Shown piece after piece: positions 7,181-15,329 of a stretch of DNA of 34,103 nucleotides (positions are counted from its first letter, which is position 1; each line of letters starts with the position of its first letter). This stretch comes from an uncultured Clostridia bacterium. Lineage in GTDB: Bacteria; Bacillota; Clostridia; Saccharofermentanales; Saccharofermentanaceae. The position numbers and the translations under genes are program-made. The stretch covers positions 1 through 34,103 of the forward strand of contig CAMYXL010000032.1 in the NCBI GenBank assembly GCA_947303255.1, in the 5' to 3' direction. Under the pieces are notes generated by a model. It was not told the DNA's origin. It saw nothing but the letters and a program-made list of their open reading frames with translations, and made no database searches.

Positions 7181-7690
7181 TCAATAATACTGGCAGACTG
7201 CCGTTAACTTGCCGCAGTGAGGGCATCTGAATACAAACGCCGCTGCTTCAAAGCTGATGTCATTCCACAGATTCTCGAAGCTTTCAACACGTGGCTTCTG
7301 GTCATCCGCGAGGATCACCTGCAAGAATCCGAAACCGTTTCCGTCTTCGGAATTATTGTCAAAATCAGTGTTGGACCACTCGCCGATAAACACACCAAAA
7401 TCACCGCAGCACACAGGCCACTCGTTACTCTGGATCCACGGAACAGGCGGACAGTCAGAAAGGTCCTTGATCTTCTGAGGATCGTTATTCACTTTCTCAG
7501 CGACAAAGGGCGGGACCCTGCTCGGAGCCTTCCCCGCATCGTAGCAGTTAAGGCAAACGGATTCATAATCCTCATCACCTTCAATGAAAACACCGTCAAG
7601 ACAGTCTTCGGTCGTACCGCAAAACTGGCATGGCGTATCAGTCATGTAGGCGTTTTCCTTGGCGTTTTCAAAATACTTGTAGTTATCCAT
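7181..7690 (-). CDS. CbrC-family (UPF0167) zinc-binding protein
   Basis: A 169-residue cytoplasmic protein starting MDNYKYFENAKENAYMTDTP; AAGGGGATATAC precedes this ATG, so the 29-residue longer frame is rejected. It has CQFCG (near residue 21), a CLNC pair (near 47), the central PPVPWIQSNEWPVCCGDFG segment, and a C-terminal CPHCGK pair. The paired cysteines suggest two zinc sites. The order matches CbrC/UPF0167 proteins, linked in E. coli to colicin E2 tolerance but without a known reaction. First gene of a likely operon with the DUF5104 lipoprotein. The leader holds TTTTCGAGAAGGGG, merging the recurrent TTTTCGA element with the ribosome site. Confidence 0.7.
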   Translation of the reverse strand: MDNYKYFENAKENAYMTDTPCQFCGTTEDCLDGVFIEGDEDYESVCLNCYDAGKAPSRVPPFVAEKVNNDPQKIKDLSDCPPVPWIQSNEWPVCCGDFGVFIGEWSNTDFDNNSEDGNGFGFLQVILADDQKPRVESFENLWNDISFEAAAFVFRCPHCGKLTAVCQYY

Positions 7691-7733
7691 GTATATCCCC
7701 TTCTCGAAAATATGTATCATCTTATCCAAGAAG

Positions 7734-7745
7734 ATTGTAACACGT
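7734..7745 (-). promoter_or_regulatory. Extended -10 box for the CbrC-like gene
   Basis: On the minus strand CGTGTTACAAT (TACAAT at 7734-7739) precedes the gene by about 44 bases. The same CGTGT/AGTGT extension before TATAAT or TACAAT occurs at 5655, 15959 and 30728. I see no convincing -35 box, which extended -10 promoters can lack. A TTTTCGAGAA element overlaps its upstream side. Confidence 0.5.
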
Positions 7746-7777
7746 TTTCGAGAAAGAGAAGCAGTGTTTTGAAGCAA

Positions 7778-8422
7778 TTACTTCTTTGTGGAATGATTCT
7801 CCTTCCATTTCATCAGTGATTGAAATTTTATACTGTGAGGATTTTTCGGCTCGATCTCATAGCAGCCAACGAATATATCTCTGTATTGCACATCCTTATT
7901 GATATCGATCCAACCGAGATCAACAGTCTTAAGTATGCTGCAACATTTAAACATATCCATAACATTATTAGCTTTCGGAGCACTAAATCCTGTCATATCC
8001 ACAAAAGTCAAATTGTTACAGCCAAAATACATACCCTGCATATCCGTAAGTTCCGGAGCATCAACTCCGAACAAGTCTACAGTCTTAAGACTATTACAAT
8101 CATAAAACACGTATCTTGTAGATTGCACTCTCGAAAAATCCGCCTTGGAAAGATCGATCAACTCCAAGTTCGGCATCCCGTATTTCGTCTGGTCAAAAAG
8201 ACCGTTGCAGTATTCAGGCATAATGCAATCTTCAGATGCAACGATGCTCTTTACTTCCTCTCCATACTTGACCCTGTAAAAGAATTCCCCTGATAATTCT
8301 CCTCTGATCTCAAGAACACCGGTATCTCTGTCGAATGAATAATGAGCAAAACTATTCCACCACATCAGAAAGAAAGATAAAGAAAAAACTATAACTATCA
8401 CTGCCGCTATTATCTTTTTCAT
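7778..8422 (-). CDS. Small BspA-like (DUF285-type) leucine-rich protein, membrane-anchored
   Basis: A 214-residue protein with a strong ribosome site (AGGAGGGCTGACTTC) and an N-terminal hydrophobic stretch (residues 4-22) that serves as signal or anchor. The rest is extracellular and carries BspA/DUF285-type repeats: LELIDLSKADFSRVQSTRYV, LKTVDLFGVDAPELTDMQGM, LTFVDMTGFSAPKANNVMDM and LKTVDLGWIDINKDVQYRDI. Each repeat ends with a hydrophobic-Met or F...C segment, as in the mycoplasma-type LRRs used for surface binding. It is short for the family (only about four repeats) and has no C-terminal anchor. Ligand unknown. No terminator is visible between it and the CbrC-like gene, which has its own -10 box. 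Confidence 0.75.
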   Translation of the reverse strand: MKKIIAAVIVIVFSLSFFLMWWNSFAHYSFDRDTGVLEIRGELSGEFFYRVKYGEEVKSIVASEDCIMPEYCNGLFDQTKYGMPNLELIDLSKADFSRVQSTRYVFYDCNSLKTVDLFGVDAPELTDMQGMYFGCNNLTFVDMTGFSAPKANNVMDMFKCCSILKTVDLGWIDINKDVQYRDIFVGCYEIEPKNPHSIKFQSLMKWKENHSTKK

Positions 8423-8516
8423 GAAGTCAGCCCTCCTATATTCCCCAAAAACTAGTCTTCTGACTATATACTACCGACATAAGGAATCCGGATATACAGT
8501 TCGGGAATAACTTACA

Positions 8517-8560
8517 AAAAACCTGCCAACAAAAATCAATAGTTTGTTGGCAGGTTTTAC
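8517..8560 (-). terminator. Strong, probably bidirectional terminator
   Basis: Stem CCTGCCAACAAA (8522-8533) with TTTGTTGGCAGG (8543-8554), perfect over 12 bp. On the minus strand it ends in a run of T (8516-8521) after the acetyltransferase gene; on the plus strand TTTTACTTTTT follows. Confidence 0.85.
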
Positions 8561-8563
8561 TTT

Positions 8564-9178
8564 TTAGTTTATTACTTCAATGTTCTCGTCGAACATCCTT
8601 TTCGGAAGGATCTCCCTATAGATATCTTTGTACCCTTCAGAAACTTCCGAAGTTGTATGCTTTTGCTTCAGCGGATATTCCAGAAGAAGAAACCTGACAC
8701 CGAAAGCAGCTACACGAACTTCAGTATTGATGCACCCGGCATTCAGATAGAAGTCCATTCGTTTCTGACAAATAAGTTTCTCTTTTTCATCAGCTGCTTC
8801 GGAAGGATCATCGATCTCTATCATCGTGAATGATGAGTCTGCTTTCCTGATTGCTTCGCTAAGGAAAGCCGATCCGATCCCCTTACCGCGAAGTTCAGGA
8901 ATGACCGCATAATAATCGAGAAGACATTTATCGCCTGTCATCACGAAGAAGGCATAGGCAACAAGTTTACCATCTTCTCCAAAAGCACCGATACAAAGGT
9001 ATTTACCCTCGTTGATCGATACCTCTATCCTATCCAGAGGCTTAAGCTCATCAGGAGGAAAATCATAACGGAGATGTTCCTTATATGTCTGCCTTATTTC
9101 TTCGATCGTTAGTGTTCTGATATCCATTTTGCAATACTTAAATGATTGTTCTTTTTCAAAGATTATATCATTTGTCAT
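8564..9178 (-). CDS. GNAT-family N-acetyltransferase
   Basis: A 204-residue cytoplasmic acetyl-CoA-dependent transferase. The core carries CLLDYYAVIPELRGKGIGSA at about residues 84-103; this contains the pyrophosphate-binding loop (R/Q-x-x-G-x-G) of GNAT enzymes. The strand MIEIDDPSE and the CQKRMDFYLNAG helix complete the fold. The N-terminal DFPPDELKPLDRI is typical of a clostridial subgroup of unknown substrate. The first ATG overlaps the stop of the LRR gene (ATGA), giving likely translational coupling. An alternative start at 9127 (MDIRTLTIEE) fits the domain boundary better but has no ribosome site, while the upstream ATG has CAGAGG. A GNAT enzyme coupled to an extracellular LRR protein is unexpected. 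Confidence 0.85.
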   Translation of the reverse strand: MTNDIIFEKEQSFKYCKMDIRTLTIEEIRQTYKEHLRYDFPPDELKPLDRIEVSINEGKYLCIGAFGEDGKLVAYAFFVMTGDKCLLDYYAVIPELRGKGIGSAFLSEAIRKADSSFTMIEIDDPSEAADEKEKLICQKRMDFYLNAGCINTEVRVAAFGVRFLLLEYPLKQKHTTSEVSEGYKDIYREILPKRMFDENIEVIN

Positions 9179-11379
9179 ATACCTCTGTTGATAGCATATG
9201 TGTTGCAGATCTCCGAGAACTCCTTTGACTTGGCGAATTCAATCAGGACCTGTTCCCTGCTCATTCCGTCACCCATAGTCTTGAGCCAGTAGTTAAGTCC
9301 GTCCGTATCCGCTTCACGGCCCATAAATGTCGTATAAAGTCTTCTCAAGTATTCTTCATCTGAAGTATTGAATCCCTTGAACTCAGCTGATTCGAAAAAC
9401 TGCTTAGCTGCTTCATATCCACTTACTTCAAGGTTAGTCAATCCAAGACTCCAAAACTTAAGACCCTCCTCTTCAGCCGTCCTTCCAAGACAGCACGTGT
9501 AAAGTCTTGTCGCAAAATCTGTAGCATTCTGTGAAGCTATGGTTGCTTTTGCTCTCGTGGCTCCTGACTTAACACCATAGGATGCACATACATTACACCA
9601 CTCTTCAGAGTTGATGAAGCAATCAACAACAGAATCGCGTCCCTGTGTTTTAAGGCAATTCATCCAGAAGTTGAAACCATCCGGATCTGCTGCTGCATCT
9701 CTGTCAAAGAATGTTTTGTAGAGAACTGTAAGGAACTCTTCATTGCTCAAACTTCTATCCTTGAACTCTTTACTTAAAAGGAATTCATTGGCACACTGTG
9801 CACCGTTCAGGTCTCCATTTCCGACATGTGTGCACCAGAATTCCTTTCCTTCAGGTTCAGAAGCACGACCGAGAGCAACAACATAGAGTCGCTCGACAAA
9901 ATCTTCAAATCCGCCGCCTGCCTGTTCTGCCGTATTGGAAGATGTTGAAGAAGAACTTGGTTCTGACGGTTTACTTGGAGTTGAAGGTGTATTCGGAGTT
10001 GAAGGAGTAGTATCATTTTTACTCTTGGCAAGCTCCTCAAAAGACGGTGTAAGTTTAACAGTCAGAGGAGCCGAGAAAAACTCATCACAGTTGGGTTCAG
10101 CACTATAGATGCCATATTTATCCGAAAACACTCCGTTTTGCTTAATTCTTTCTAATAGAGAAGTATTGCTCGTAATATCCAATTCATTGATTTCATTTCC
10201 GCCAATATGTAATTCAATAAGATTCGGATTATTGCTCAAATTCAAATCAGAAAGTTCATTATTTGCGCACTCAAGCATCGTCAGATTAACATTATCACTC
10301 AGGTCAAGATCTGTAATCTTATTATCCCAACATATAATCATTTGTAGTTTTGTATCGCCACTCGTATCGATAGTCGTAAGATCATTATAATAACAGCAGA
10401 TTACCTCAAGATTTTTCATATTCTTCACATTCAGATCTGTCAACTCGTTATGATCACAAATAACAAACCTAAGATTATAATTCTCGCTCAGATCCAAGCT
10501 TTTCAACTCGTTGTCACTACAAGTAAGAACCTCCAGATCTCGGAAAATCCATATTCCTTCTAATGACTTAATATCCTTGTCTTCCACGTTAATTTCCGTA
10601 ACTTTGCTGTATTCATCATAGTTAAGTTTTCCATCACCATCACGATCAAACTGATAAACATAATAGTTAAAGACAGGATCCGGGATATTCTCGTCAATGT
10701 CGTATTTTGGCAGATATGATGCCGGGACATTTATAAGCGTAGTCATCTTATCGATCACCATGTTATAGATATTGCCGTTAAACCCTCCAGTGAAAAAGAC
10801 ATCATCATCTTCGATCAGGCCGTCCTTCTTCAGCTGATTAAGTATCGTCGGACAGCCTCCGATATCAAGATGCCTAATTTCATTGTTGTAACAAATGATC
10901 TGCTCCAGATTATAGTTCATGCTCAAGTCAATTATCGTGAGACAATTATCTTCACATTCCAAAGTCTTAAGATTGGTATTGTATTTAAAATTCAGAGACT
11001 TTATCTGATTTTTTGAACAATAGAGCCTTTTCAGCTTGGTGTTCCTGCTGACATCAAGTTCAGTCAGACTGTTATTTGAACAATCCAGCTCGATCAGGTT
11101 ATGAAATATACCTATGCCTTCAAGCGAAGAAATCTCCTTACCGCTGACATTAATACTCGTGACATTGTTGTACTCTGAATATATGAGTCTTCCGTCACCG
11201 TTAATATCCACAACAGTTCTGAGCCAGTCTTTAAGATTCATGTCCTGAAACCAGGAATCGATCCAATAAACCGGTTCCGGATCCCCTGCGGCCAATACAG
11301 CATTACCTAACAGACTGCTGCCAAGCAAAGATGACGCCATCGCCAGAGCGGTGACAATTTTAAAGATTGTTTTTTTCAT
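9175..11379 (-). CDS. Secreted EF-hand/LRR surface protein with C-terminal DUF4214 block
   Basis: A 734-residue exported protein: signal peptide (cleaved near AVLA-AGD, residue 31), an EF-hand-like loop DINGDGRLIYSEY, then internalin-like repeats of about 21 residues (LxxLxCxxNxLTxLDVSxN). This EF-hand plus LRR unit is then repeated (DRDGDGKLNYDEY and more LRRs, about residues 245-410). A Pro/Ser/Thr linker (about 455-485) leads to a 244-residue C-terminal block built from four units with the pattern LY-x5-R...G-h-x-h-W, matching DUF4214, which occurs in bacterial surface and S-layer-like proteins. There is no sortase motif, so the DUF4214 block may be the attachment device. The GNAT gene overlaps the stop codon. 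Likely role: adhesion or recognition at the cell surface. Confidence 0.8.
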   Translation of the reverse strand: MKKTIFKIVTALAMASSLLGSSLLGNAVLAAGDPEPVYWIDSWFQDMNLKDWLRTVVDINGDGRLIYSEYNNVTSINVSGKEISSLEGIGIFHNLIELDCSNNSLTELDVSRNTKLKRLYCSKNQIKSLNFKYNTNLKTLECEDNCLTIIDLSMNYNLEQIICYNNEIRHLDIGGCPTILNQLKKDGLIEDDDVFFTGGFNGNIYNMVIDKMTTLINVPASYLPKYDIDENIPDPVFNYYVYQFDRDGDGKLNYDEYSKVTEINVEDKDIKSLEGIWIFRDLEVLTCSDNELKSLDLSENYNLRFVICDHNELTDLNVKNMKNLEVICCYYNDLTTIDTSGDTKLQMIICWDNKITDLDLSDNVNLTMLECANNELSDLNLSNNPNLIELHIGGNEINELDITSNTSLLERIKQNGVFSDKYGIYSAEPNCDEFFSAPLTVKLTPSFEELAKSKNDTTPSTPNTPSTPSKPSEPSSSSTSSNTAEQAGGGFEDFVERLYVVALGRASEPEGKEFWCTHVGNGDLNGAQCANEFLLSKEFKDRSLSNEEFLTVLYKTFFDRDAAADPDGFNFWMNCLKTQGRDSVVDCFINSEEWCNVCASYGVKSGATRAKATIASQNATDFATRLYTCCLGRTAEEEGLKFWSLGLTNLEVSGYEAAKQFFESAEFKGFNTSDEEYLRRLYTTFMGREADTDGLNYWLKTMGDGMSREQVLIEFAKSKEFSEICNTYAINRGI

Positions 11380-11399
11380 ATCTCTTATCCCATTTTAGG

Positions 11400-11690
11400 A
11401 TTCACATAACATATGGTTCACTTTGCTTTTTCGAAAAAACGGGGAACAGCAAAAAGCATCGCCAATAGACGACAAAAAAGTTCATATGTACAGCGAATCT
11501 CATAAGTCCTGTTCTTCAGGACTATAAAATATCTCCTTATTCCAATTTTGTATCTCTATTCCCTACGAGGATTGTAACATTTGCAACCTGATAAGATATA
11601 GGCAAATCTACGGCAACCGAAATCGCGTTCAACATATAACCGATATTCCCATCTATCTTTTCCCACTAGCCTTATCCTATTTTCAAGCAT
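11400..11690. other. Intergenic region upstream of the LRR/DUF4214 gene
   Basis: About 290 bases without a credible gene. It holds a CTTTTTCGAAAAAACGG palindrome (about 11424-11440), 45-60 bases upstream of the LRR gene start, and a perfect 7-bp dyad AGTCCTG...CAGGACT (11505-11523). The dyad's centre GTTCTTCAGGACTATA resembles the centre of the 57-bp repeats at 25420-25523 (GTTCTATAGGACTGTA). A clear -35/-10 pair is not visible. I see nothing else. Confidence 0.4.
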
Positions 11691-11729
11691 AAAAAAGCCC
11701 TCCTTACCGCTATTCGGTAAAGAGGGCTG
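11691..11729 (-). terminator. Terminator of the second DUF4214 protein gene
   Basis: Stem AGCCCTC (11696-11702) with GAGGGCT (11722-11728), an inner TTACCG/CGGTAA stem, and a T run on the minus strand (11691-11695). It lies eight bases past the stop codon. Confidence 0.85.
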
Positions 11730-11736
11730 AAATACT

Positions 11737-13815
11737 TTAGATTCCTCTGTTTATAGCATATGTATTGCAGATCTCCGAGAACTCTTTTGACTTGGCAAAT
11801 TCGATGAGAACCTGTTCCCTGCTCATTCCGCCCTTCATGACATTAAGCCAGTAGTTAAGTCCGTCCGTATCTGCTTCACGGCCCATGAATGTCGTATAAA
11901 GCCTTCTAAGGTATTCTTCATCAGATGTTTTAAAGCCATTAAACTCAGCTGACTCAAAGAACTGCTTAGCTGCTTCATATCCGCTTACTTCAAGGTTGGT
12001 CAATCCGAGACTCCAGAACTTAAGACCGTCTGATTCCGCATCACGTCCAAGGCAGCAGGTATAAAGCCTTGTTGCAAAATCAGTTGCGTTCTTAGATGCA
12101 ATAGTTGCCTTTGCTCTTGTAGCACCTGACTTAACGCCATAGGAAGCACAGATGTTGCACCACTCGGTCGAGTTGATAAAACCGTCAACTACTTTGTCAC
12201 GACCTTCTGTCTTAAGGCTGTTCATCCAGAAGTTGAAGCCATCCGGATCTGCAGCTGCATCTCTGTCAAAGAACGTCTTGTAGAGAACTGTAAGGAACTC
12301 TTCGTTACTTAGTTTTCTGTCATTGAATTCCTTACTTAAAAGGAACTCATTGGCGCACTGTGCACCGTTTAAGTCGCCGTTTCCTACATGCTCACACCAG
12401 AAGGCCTTTCCTTCCGGCTCTGACGGACGGTTAAGTGCTACAACATAGAGACGCTCAACGAAGTCAGCAAATGATAAACCTGTTGAAGTACTCGGCTCCG
12501 ACGGATTAGTTGGATTAGTCGGCGTGGTCGGTGAAGATGCCTTCTTTTCCAGGATATCAAATGATCCTATCGTGTTATTTCCGCTCGGCGTAGCTGAGAT
12601 TATGTATTCAACATCCTTTTTGAGCGAAATAGGAGTACGAGGTGTGATATCCTGCGTAGTCCCGTCAAAAGCCTCAATCTGGAGTTTGAGGTCAGATGAA
12701 TCGAAATAGTAATCCTTAGATTCGGTAGGAGCAAAGTAATATTTCATTTCAGTTATTTCTTCGAAAGAATCTTTCACAGTAGAGTATCCGTTAATATCGA
12801 CGGAAGGAAATATCTTTCGAATCGAAGATTTAACTTCATAGTTATCACATCTCGTCCAAGAACCTCCATAATTAGGCAGCCAAACAAAAATCGTTCCTTC
12901 AGGAGTTGTCAACGCATCGCAATAGTAATTATTTCTCTTATCATCAGTAACGTATTCATACCAGTACATATCATCGTTTCTAATCTCAGAATATCCACTT
13001 ATGTCGGTCATCTCGACTTCCTTGTGAAAGGTCATCTCAAAATATTTCGCATATGATAACTGACCGGATATATGTATACTCTGATCCTTTTCCAGATAGA
13101 CCATATATTTGTTGCGTTCTTTTTCTATATCTCCGTCATATAATTTCACACCCATAGGCATTCTCAAGCCCATAGTAATTGCAGTTATATCTTCTGTTGT
13201 ATATGAAGAATCAGTATAAAATTTGTAGCCAAAATAATACGTACCTGCTTCAGGCGCGGTAAAAGTATAGTCCAAATAATCCACATTACCCGAAGTAAGA
13301 CGGGTTCTGTATTGATAGGTACCATACAGATCAGCTTGCGCAGCCTTGATCAAAGTAACGTTGATCGTAATGCTATGGTCGTAATCGTTAAAAAGGGTAG
13401 TGGATTTCCTTCCCAGTTTGATAGTTTCAATAAAAGTCATCCTCGAATCTTTTATTTGTGAACTATATTCAAATAACTCCGTATCCATTCTCCACGAAAA
13501 ATCACAATTGACCCCAAAATAATACAAACCGGTCTCAGGAACATTGAAAACCACATTCGCGCTAGAGTTCGGTTGGACCGTTACCTTTTTACTACTCGAG
13601 AAAAGTTCTTTCGTACTCGTTACGTACTTTTCTATATCAGGATGAGTCAGATCCAAAACATCGTAGGTTCTGTTAGTGAGATCCAGTGTATCACCGGGAA
13701 CCTTGACCAGTTCGGGATCGGATGCGGCAAATACAGCATTACTGAATAAAGCGCTTCCAGCGAGAACAAAACTTAAAAGTGTAGCCAAAACTGTCTTGAT
13801 AAGATGTTTTTTCAT
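11737..13815 (-). CDS. Secreted surface protein with unknown N-terminal half and C-terminal DUF4214 block
   Basis: A 692-residue exported protein. The signal peptide MKKHLIKTVLATLLSFVLAG ends near AVFA-ASD (about residue 31). Residues 35-430 are beta-rich and have no LRRs; repeated phrases such as PETGLYYFGVNCD and APEAGTYYFGYKFY suggest PPC-like or other beta-sandwich domains that recur two or three times. A Thr/Pro/Ser linker (TPTNPTNPSEPSTSTG) joins the last 244 residues, which match the C-terminal block of the neighbouring LRR protein at nearly every position, in protein and DNA. This points to recent duplication or gene conversion of an attachment module. An upstream TATAAT (13856-13861, minus) and the downstream hairpin make it a one-gene transcript. 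Ligand unknown. Confidence 0.75.
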   Translation of the reverse strand: MKKHLIKTVLATLLSFVLAGSALFSNAVFAASDPELVKVPGDTLDLTNRTYDVLDLTHPDIEKYVTSTKELFSSSKKVTVQPNSSANVVFNVPETGLYYFGVNCDFSWRMDTELFEYSSQIKDSRMTFIETIKLGRKSTTLFNDYDHSITINVTLIKAAQADLYGTYQYRTRLTSGNVDYLDYTFTAPEAGTYYFGYKFYTDSSYTTEDITAITMGLRMPMGVKLYDGDIEKERNKYMVYLEKDQSIHISGQLSYAKYFEMTFHKEVEMTDISGYSEIRNDDMYWYEYVTDDKRNNYYCDALTTPEGTIFVWLPNYGGSWTRCDNYEVKSSIRKIFPSVDINGYSTVKDSFEEITEMKYYFAPTESKDYYFDSSDLKLQIEAFDGTTQDITPRTPISLKKDVEYIISATPSGNNTIGSFDILEKKASSPTTPTNPTNPSEPSTSTGLSFADFVERLYVVALNRPSEPEGKAFWCEHVGNGDLNGAQCANEFLLSKEFNDRKLSNEEFLTVLYKTFFDRDAAADPDGFNFWMNSLKTEGRDKVVDGFINSTEWCNICASYGVKSGATRAKATIASKNATDFATRLYTCCLGRDAESDGLKFWSLGLTNLEVSGYEAAKQFFESAEFNGFKTSDEEYLRRLYTTFMGREADTDGLNYWLNVMKGGMSREQVLIEFAKSKEFSEICNTYAINRGI

Positions 13816-13855
13816 AATGTATACCCTTGATTCAAATACTTATCTTCCCTCTTTG

Positions 13856-13861
13856 ATTATA
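13856..13861 (-). promoter_or_regulatory. -10 box of the second DUF4214 gene
   Basis: TATAAT on the minus strand preceded by CCGTG, about 40 bases before the start codon. TTAATT 16 bases upstream is a weak -35 candidate. Confidence 0.45.
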
Positions 13862-13879
13862 CACGGGATTAAAGAATAA

Positions 13880-14197
13880 TTAACCTAACATATGGCTTTC
13901 ATAATCCTGCAGACTATGAAAGATATTATCAACGATAGCTTTATCTTCAACGATCCTATACATCATGAAATATCGGTGTCTTAGAAAATTCATTCTACGA
14001 TATCCTAATTTCTTAAGTCTGGGATCATCACAAAGTTTCAAATTGTTTGCTACAGTAGCTAGACAATGTACTGTATCAGCAAAATCCTCAATCACGTTCT
14101 TAGCAGCTTGAATACTGCCTTTCTCATTTACAAGGTAATCAATAAAGCTATCAAGGTCTTCCTCAGCATTAGAAGTTATGACTACCTTATATTCCAT
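13880..14197 (-). CDS. RelE/ParE-family toxin
   Basis: A 105-residue protein of the RelE/ParE fold: N-terminal strand MEYKVVITSNAEEDLDSFIDY with the first long helices, a central VANNLKLCDDPRL turn, and the C-terminal strands YRRMNFLRHRYFMMYRIVED and KAIVDNIFHSLQDYES. Arg/His/Tyr-rich strands of this type carry catalytic residues in mRNA-cleaving RelE toxins, or gyrase contacts in ParE, so the target is not decided by the sequence. It overlaps the antitoxin gene by 11 bases and is the second gene of the pair. Its ribosome site lies inside the antitoxin (GAGGTCCAAAT). It is intact. Confidence 0.85.
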   Translation of the reverse strand: MEYKVVITSNAEEDLDSFIDYLVNEKGSIQAAKNVIEDFADTVHCLATVANNLKLCDDPRLKKLGYRRMNFLRHRYFMMYRIVEDKAIVDNIFHSLQDYESHMLG

Positions 14198-14480
14198 ATT
14201 TGGACCTCAAATCCGAGACCACTTCATCTGCATCCTTATACTCGCCTTTTTCGGCTTGTTTTCTTGAGTCTTCCAGTTTTCTCAGGATCTCTTCAGCAGT
14301 CAAAAGAGCATACGGGTTAGGTGTTACTTTTTTGATCTCAAACGGAAATCCGTTATTGGCTACAGCCTGTGTTAAGAATATCCTTATTGCTGTAGTCGTA
14401 TCTGTTCCCAATTCCTTAAAAAGCTCATCTGATCTCTGCTTTAATTCATCATCTACTCTTACTTGTATTGTACAGGACAT
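14187..14480 (-). CDS. RelB/DinJ-family antitoxin
   Basis: A 97-residue protein with the ribbon-helix-helix N-terminus of RelB/DinJ antitoxins: the strand SCTIQVRVDDELKQRSDELF, then helix LGTDTTTAIRIFLTQAVANN and GFPFEIK. This half dimerises and binds the operator; the C-terminal charged helices (AEEILRKLEDSRKQAEKGEY) wrap the toxin. TAAGGAGGATAGACT is a strong ribosome site, stronger than that of the toxin, which fits the need for antitoxin excess. Upstream there is a 17-base-spaced promoter and an ACAAT...ATTGT dyad. It neutralises the RelE/ParE partner and probably represses its own operon. Confidence 0.88.
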   Translation of the reverse strand: MSCTIQVRVDDELKQRSDELFKELGTDTTTAIRIFLTQAVANNGFPFEIKKVTPNPYALLTAEEILRKLEDSRKQAEKGEYKDADEVVSDLRSKYGI

Positions 14481-14509
14481 AGTCTATCCTCCTTATCTGT
14501 TTGCAATCT

Positions 14510-14552
14510 ATTTTACTACCAATTCATTACTATCTCAATACAATCGTATTGT
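14510..14552 (-). promoter_or_regulatory. Promoter and operator dyad of the RelB/RelE operon
   Basis: On the minus strand TTGAGA (14533-14538), 17-base spacer, TAAAAT (14510-14515). Immediately upstream of the -35 is the dyad ACAATCGTATTGT (14540-14552), a plausible half of the antitoxin binding region. Confidence 0.65.
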
Positions 14553-14569
14553 TTCATATCAAAAACAAG

Positions 14570-14592
14570 GCAAGAACAATTCTTGCTTTTTA
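14570..14592 (+). terminator. Terminator-like hairpin in front of the 14664 gene
   Basis: Stem GCAAGAA (14570-14576) with TTCTTGC (14580-14586), three-base loop, then TTTTTA on the plus strand. No plus-strand gene ends here, so it may block stray transcription, act as an attenuator for the gene at 14664, or end a small RNA. Confidence 0.4.
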
Positions 14593-14663
14593 TAGTGCTG
14601 AAACCTTTGGTAAAGATTATCGATATTAGTAGTGAAAGCACTTTTCAAAGGGAGAAAGCGAAA

Positions 14664-15329
14664 ATGAAAAAGACAGGTATCATAATCTTAGTAACGGCTG
14701 TTGCTGCTTTGTGCATTACAGGAGCTGCTTATGTTAATCAGAATAAATTCCCATGGAAGACTAAGGCTGCTCAGGAAAAGGCAGCTGAATATGTAAGTTT
14801 GAAATATGGTTCAAAAGCAACCGCAAAAAGTTCGAACGGTGATTCGATATTCTCGGAAGGCTCGCCGTATCATGTTGTTTTCGAAGACGAAAAAGGAGTT
14901 GAATTTACTGTTGATGTAAGTTCGGATTATGAAAGATGCTGGGATAATTATCCGGAAAAAGTTTTCGAGAAGACTTATGAAGACAAGTATGGCGATAAGC
15001 TTAGTGCAATATGGACGGGTGCGGAGGGTGTAAGCCTGGTGTCTTATGACAGCACAAAATACCCGGATGAGGCGTTCGCTGACGGTTCCGTGGATCTTGA
15101 TGCATTTGAGGAAGAGGCGAACTATTATGTTTACGTTTTTGTGCCGCAGAAAGATGACATGACAACGTATGCGGACGAGGTCAACGCAACCATCGAGCTC
15201 CTTAAGTCAGAGGATCTCAATGCGGAGAGCGTGCACCTGATCGCTAAAGATAATAACAAATCAAAAGGCTATGTATTTAAGCCGGATGACGGTGCCGAAA
15301 CTGTTACTGACCTACTTGCGCATAGTTAA
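14664..15329 (+). CDS. Exported or membrane-anchored protein, unknown
   Basis: A 221-residue protein starting MKKTGIIILVTAVAALCITG; AAAGGGAGAAAGCGAAA precedes this ATG, and the long upstream extension of the frame is not used. One N-terminal hydrophobic segment (residues 5-24) acts as signal or anchor, and the rest is extracellular: KAAEYVSLKYGSKATAKSSN, VVFEDEKGVEFTVDVSSDYE and later a mixed alpha/beta part with YYVYVFVPQKDD. The first part recalls small YfjB/PepSY-like helices followed by a beta sheet, but I do not recognise a family. Its end overlaps the convergent lipoprotein gene by 26 bases. No partner is evident. Confidence 0.6.
   Translation: MKKTGIIILVTAVAALCITGAAYVNQNKFPWKTKAAQEKAAEYVSLKYGSKATAKSSNGDSIFSEGSPYHVVFEDEKGVEFTVDVSSDYERCWDNYPEKVFEKTYEDKYGDKLSAIWTGAEGVSLVSYDSTKYPDEAFADGSVDLDAFEEEANYYVYVFVPQKDDMTTYADEVNATIELLKSEDLNAESVHLIAKDNNKSKGYVFKPDDGAETVTDLLAHS

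Noticed and set aside
14463..14663. N-terminal extension of the 14664 gene and plus-strand frames opposite the RelB gene
   Set aside because: They are shadows of the antitoxin gene and its promoter; a good ribosome site sits at 14664.
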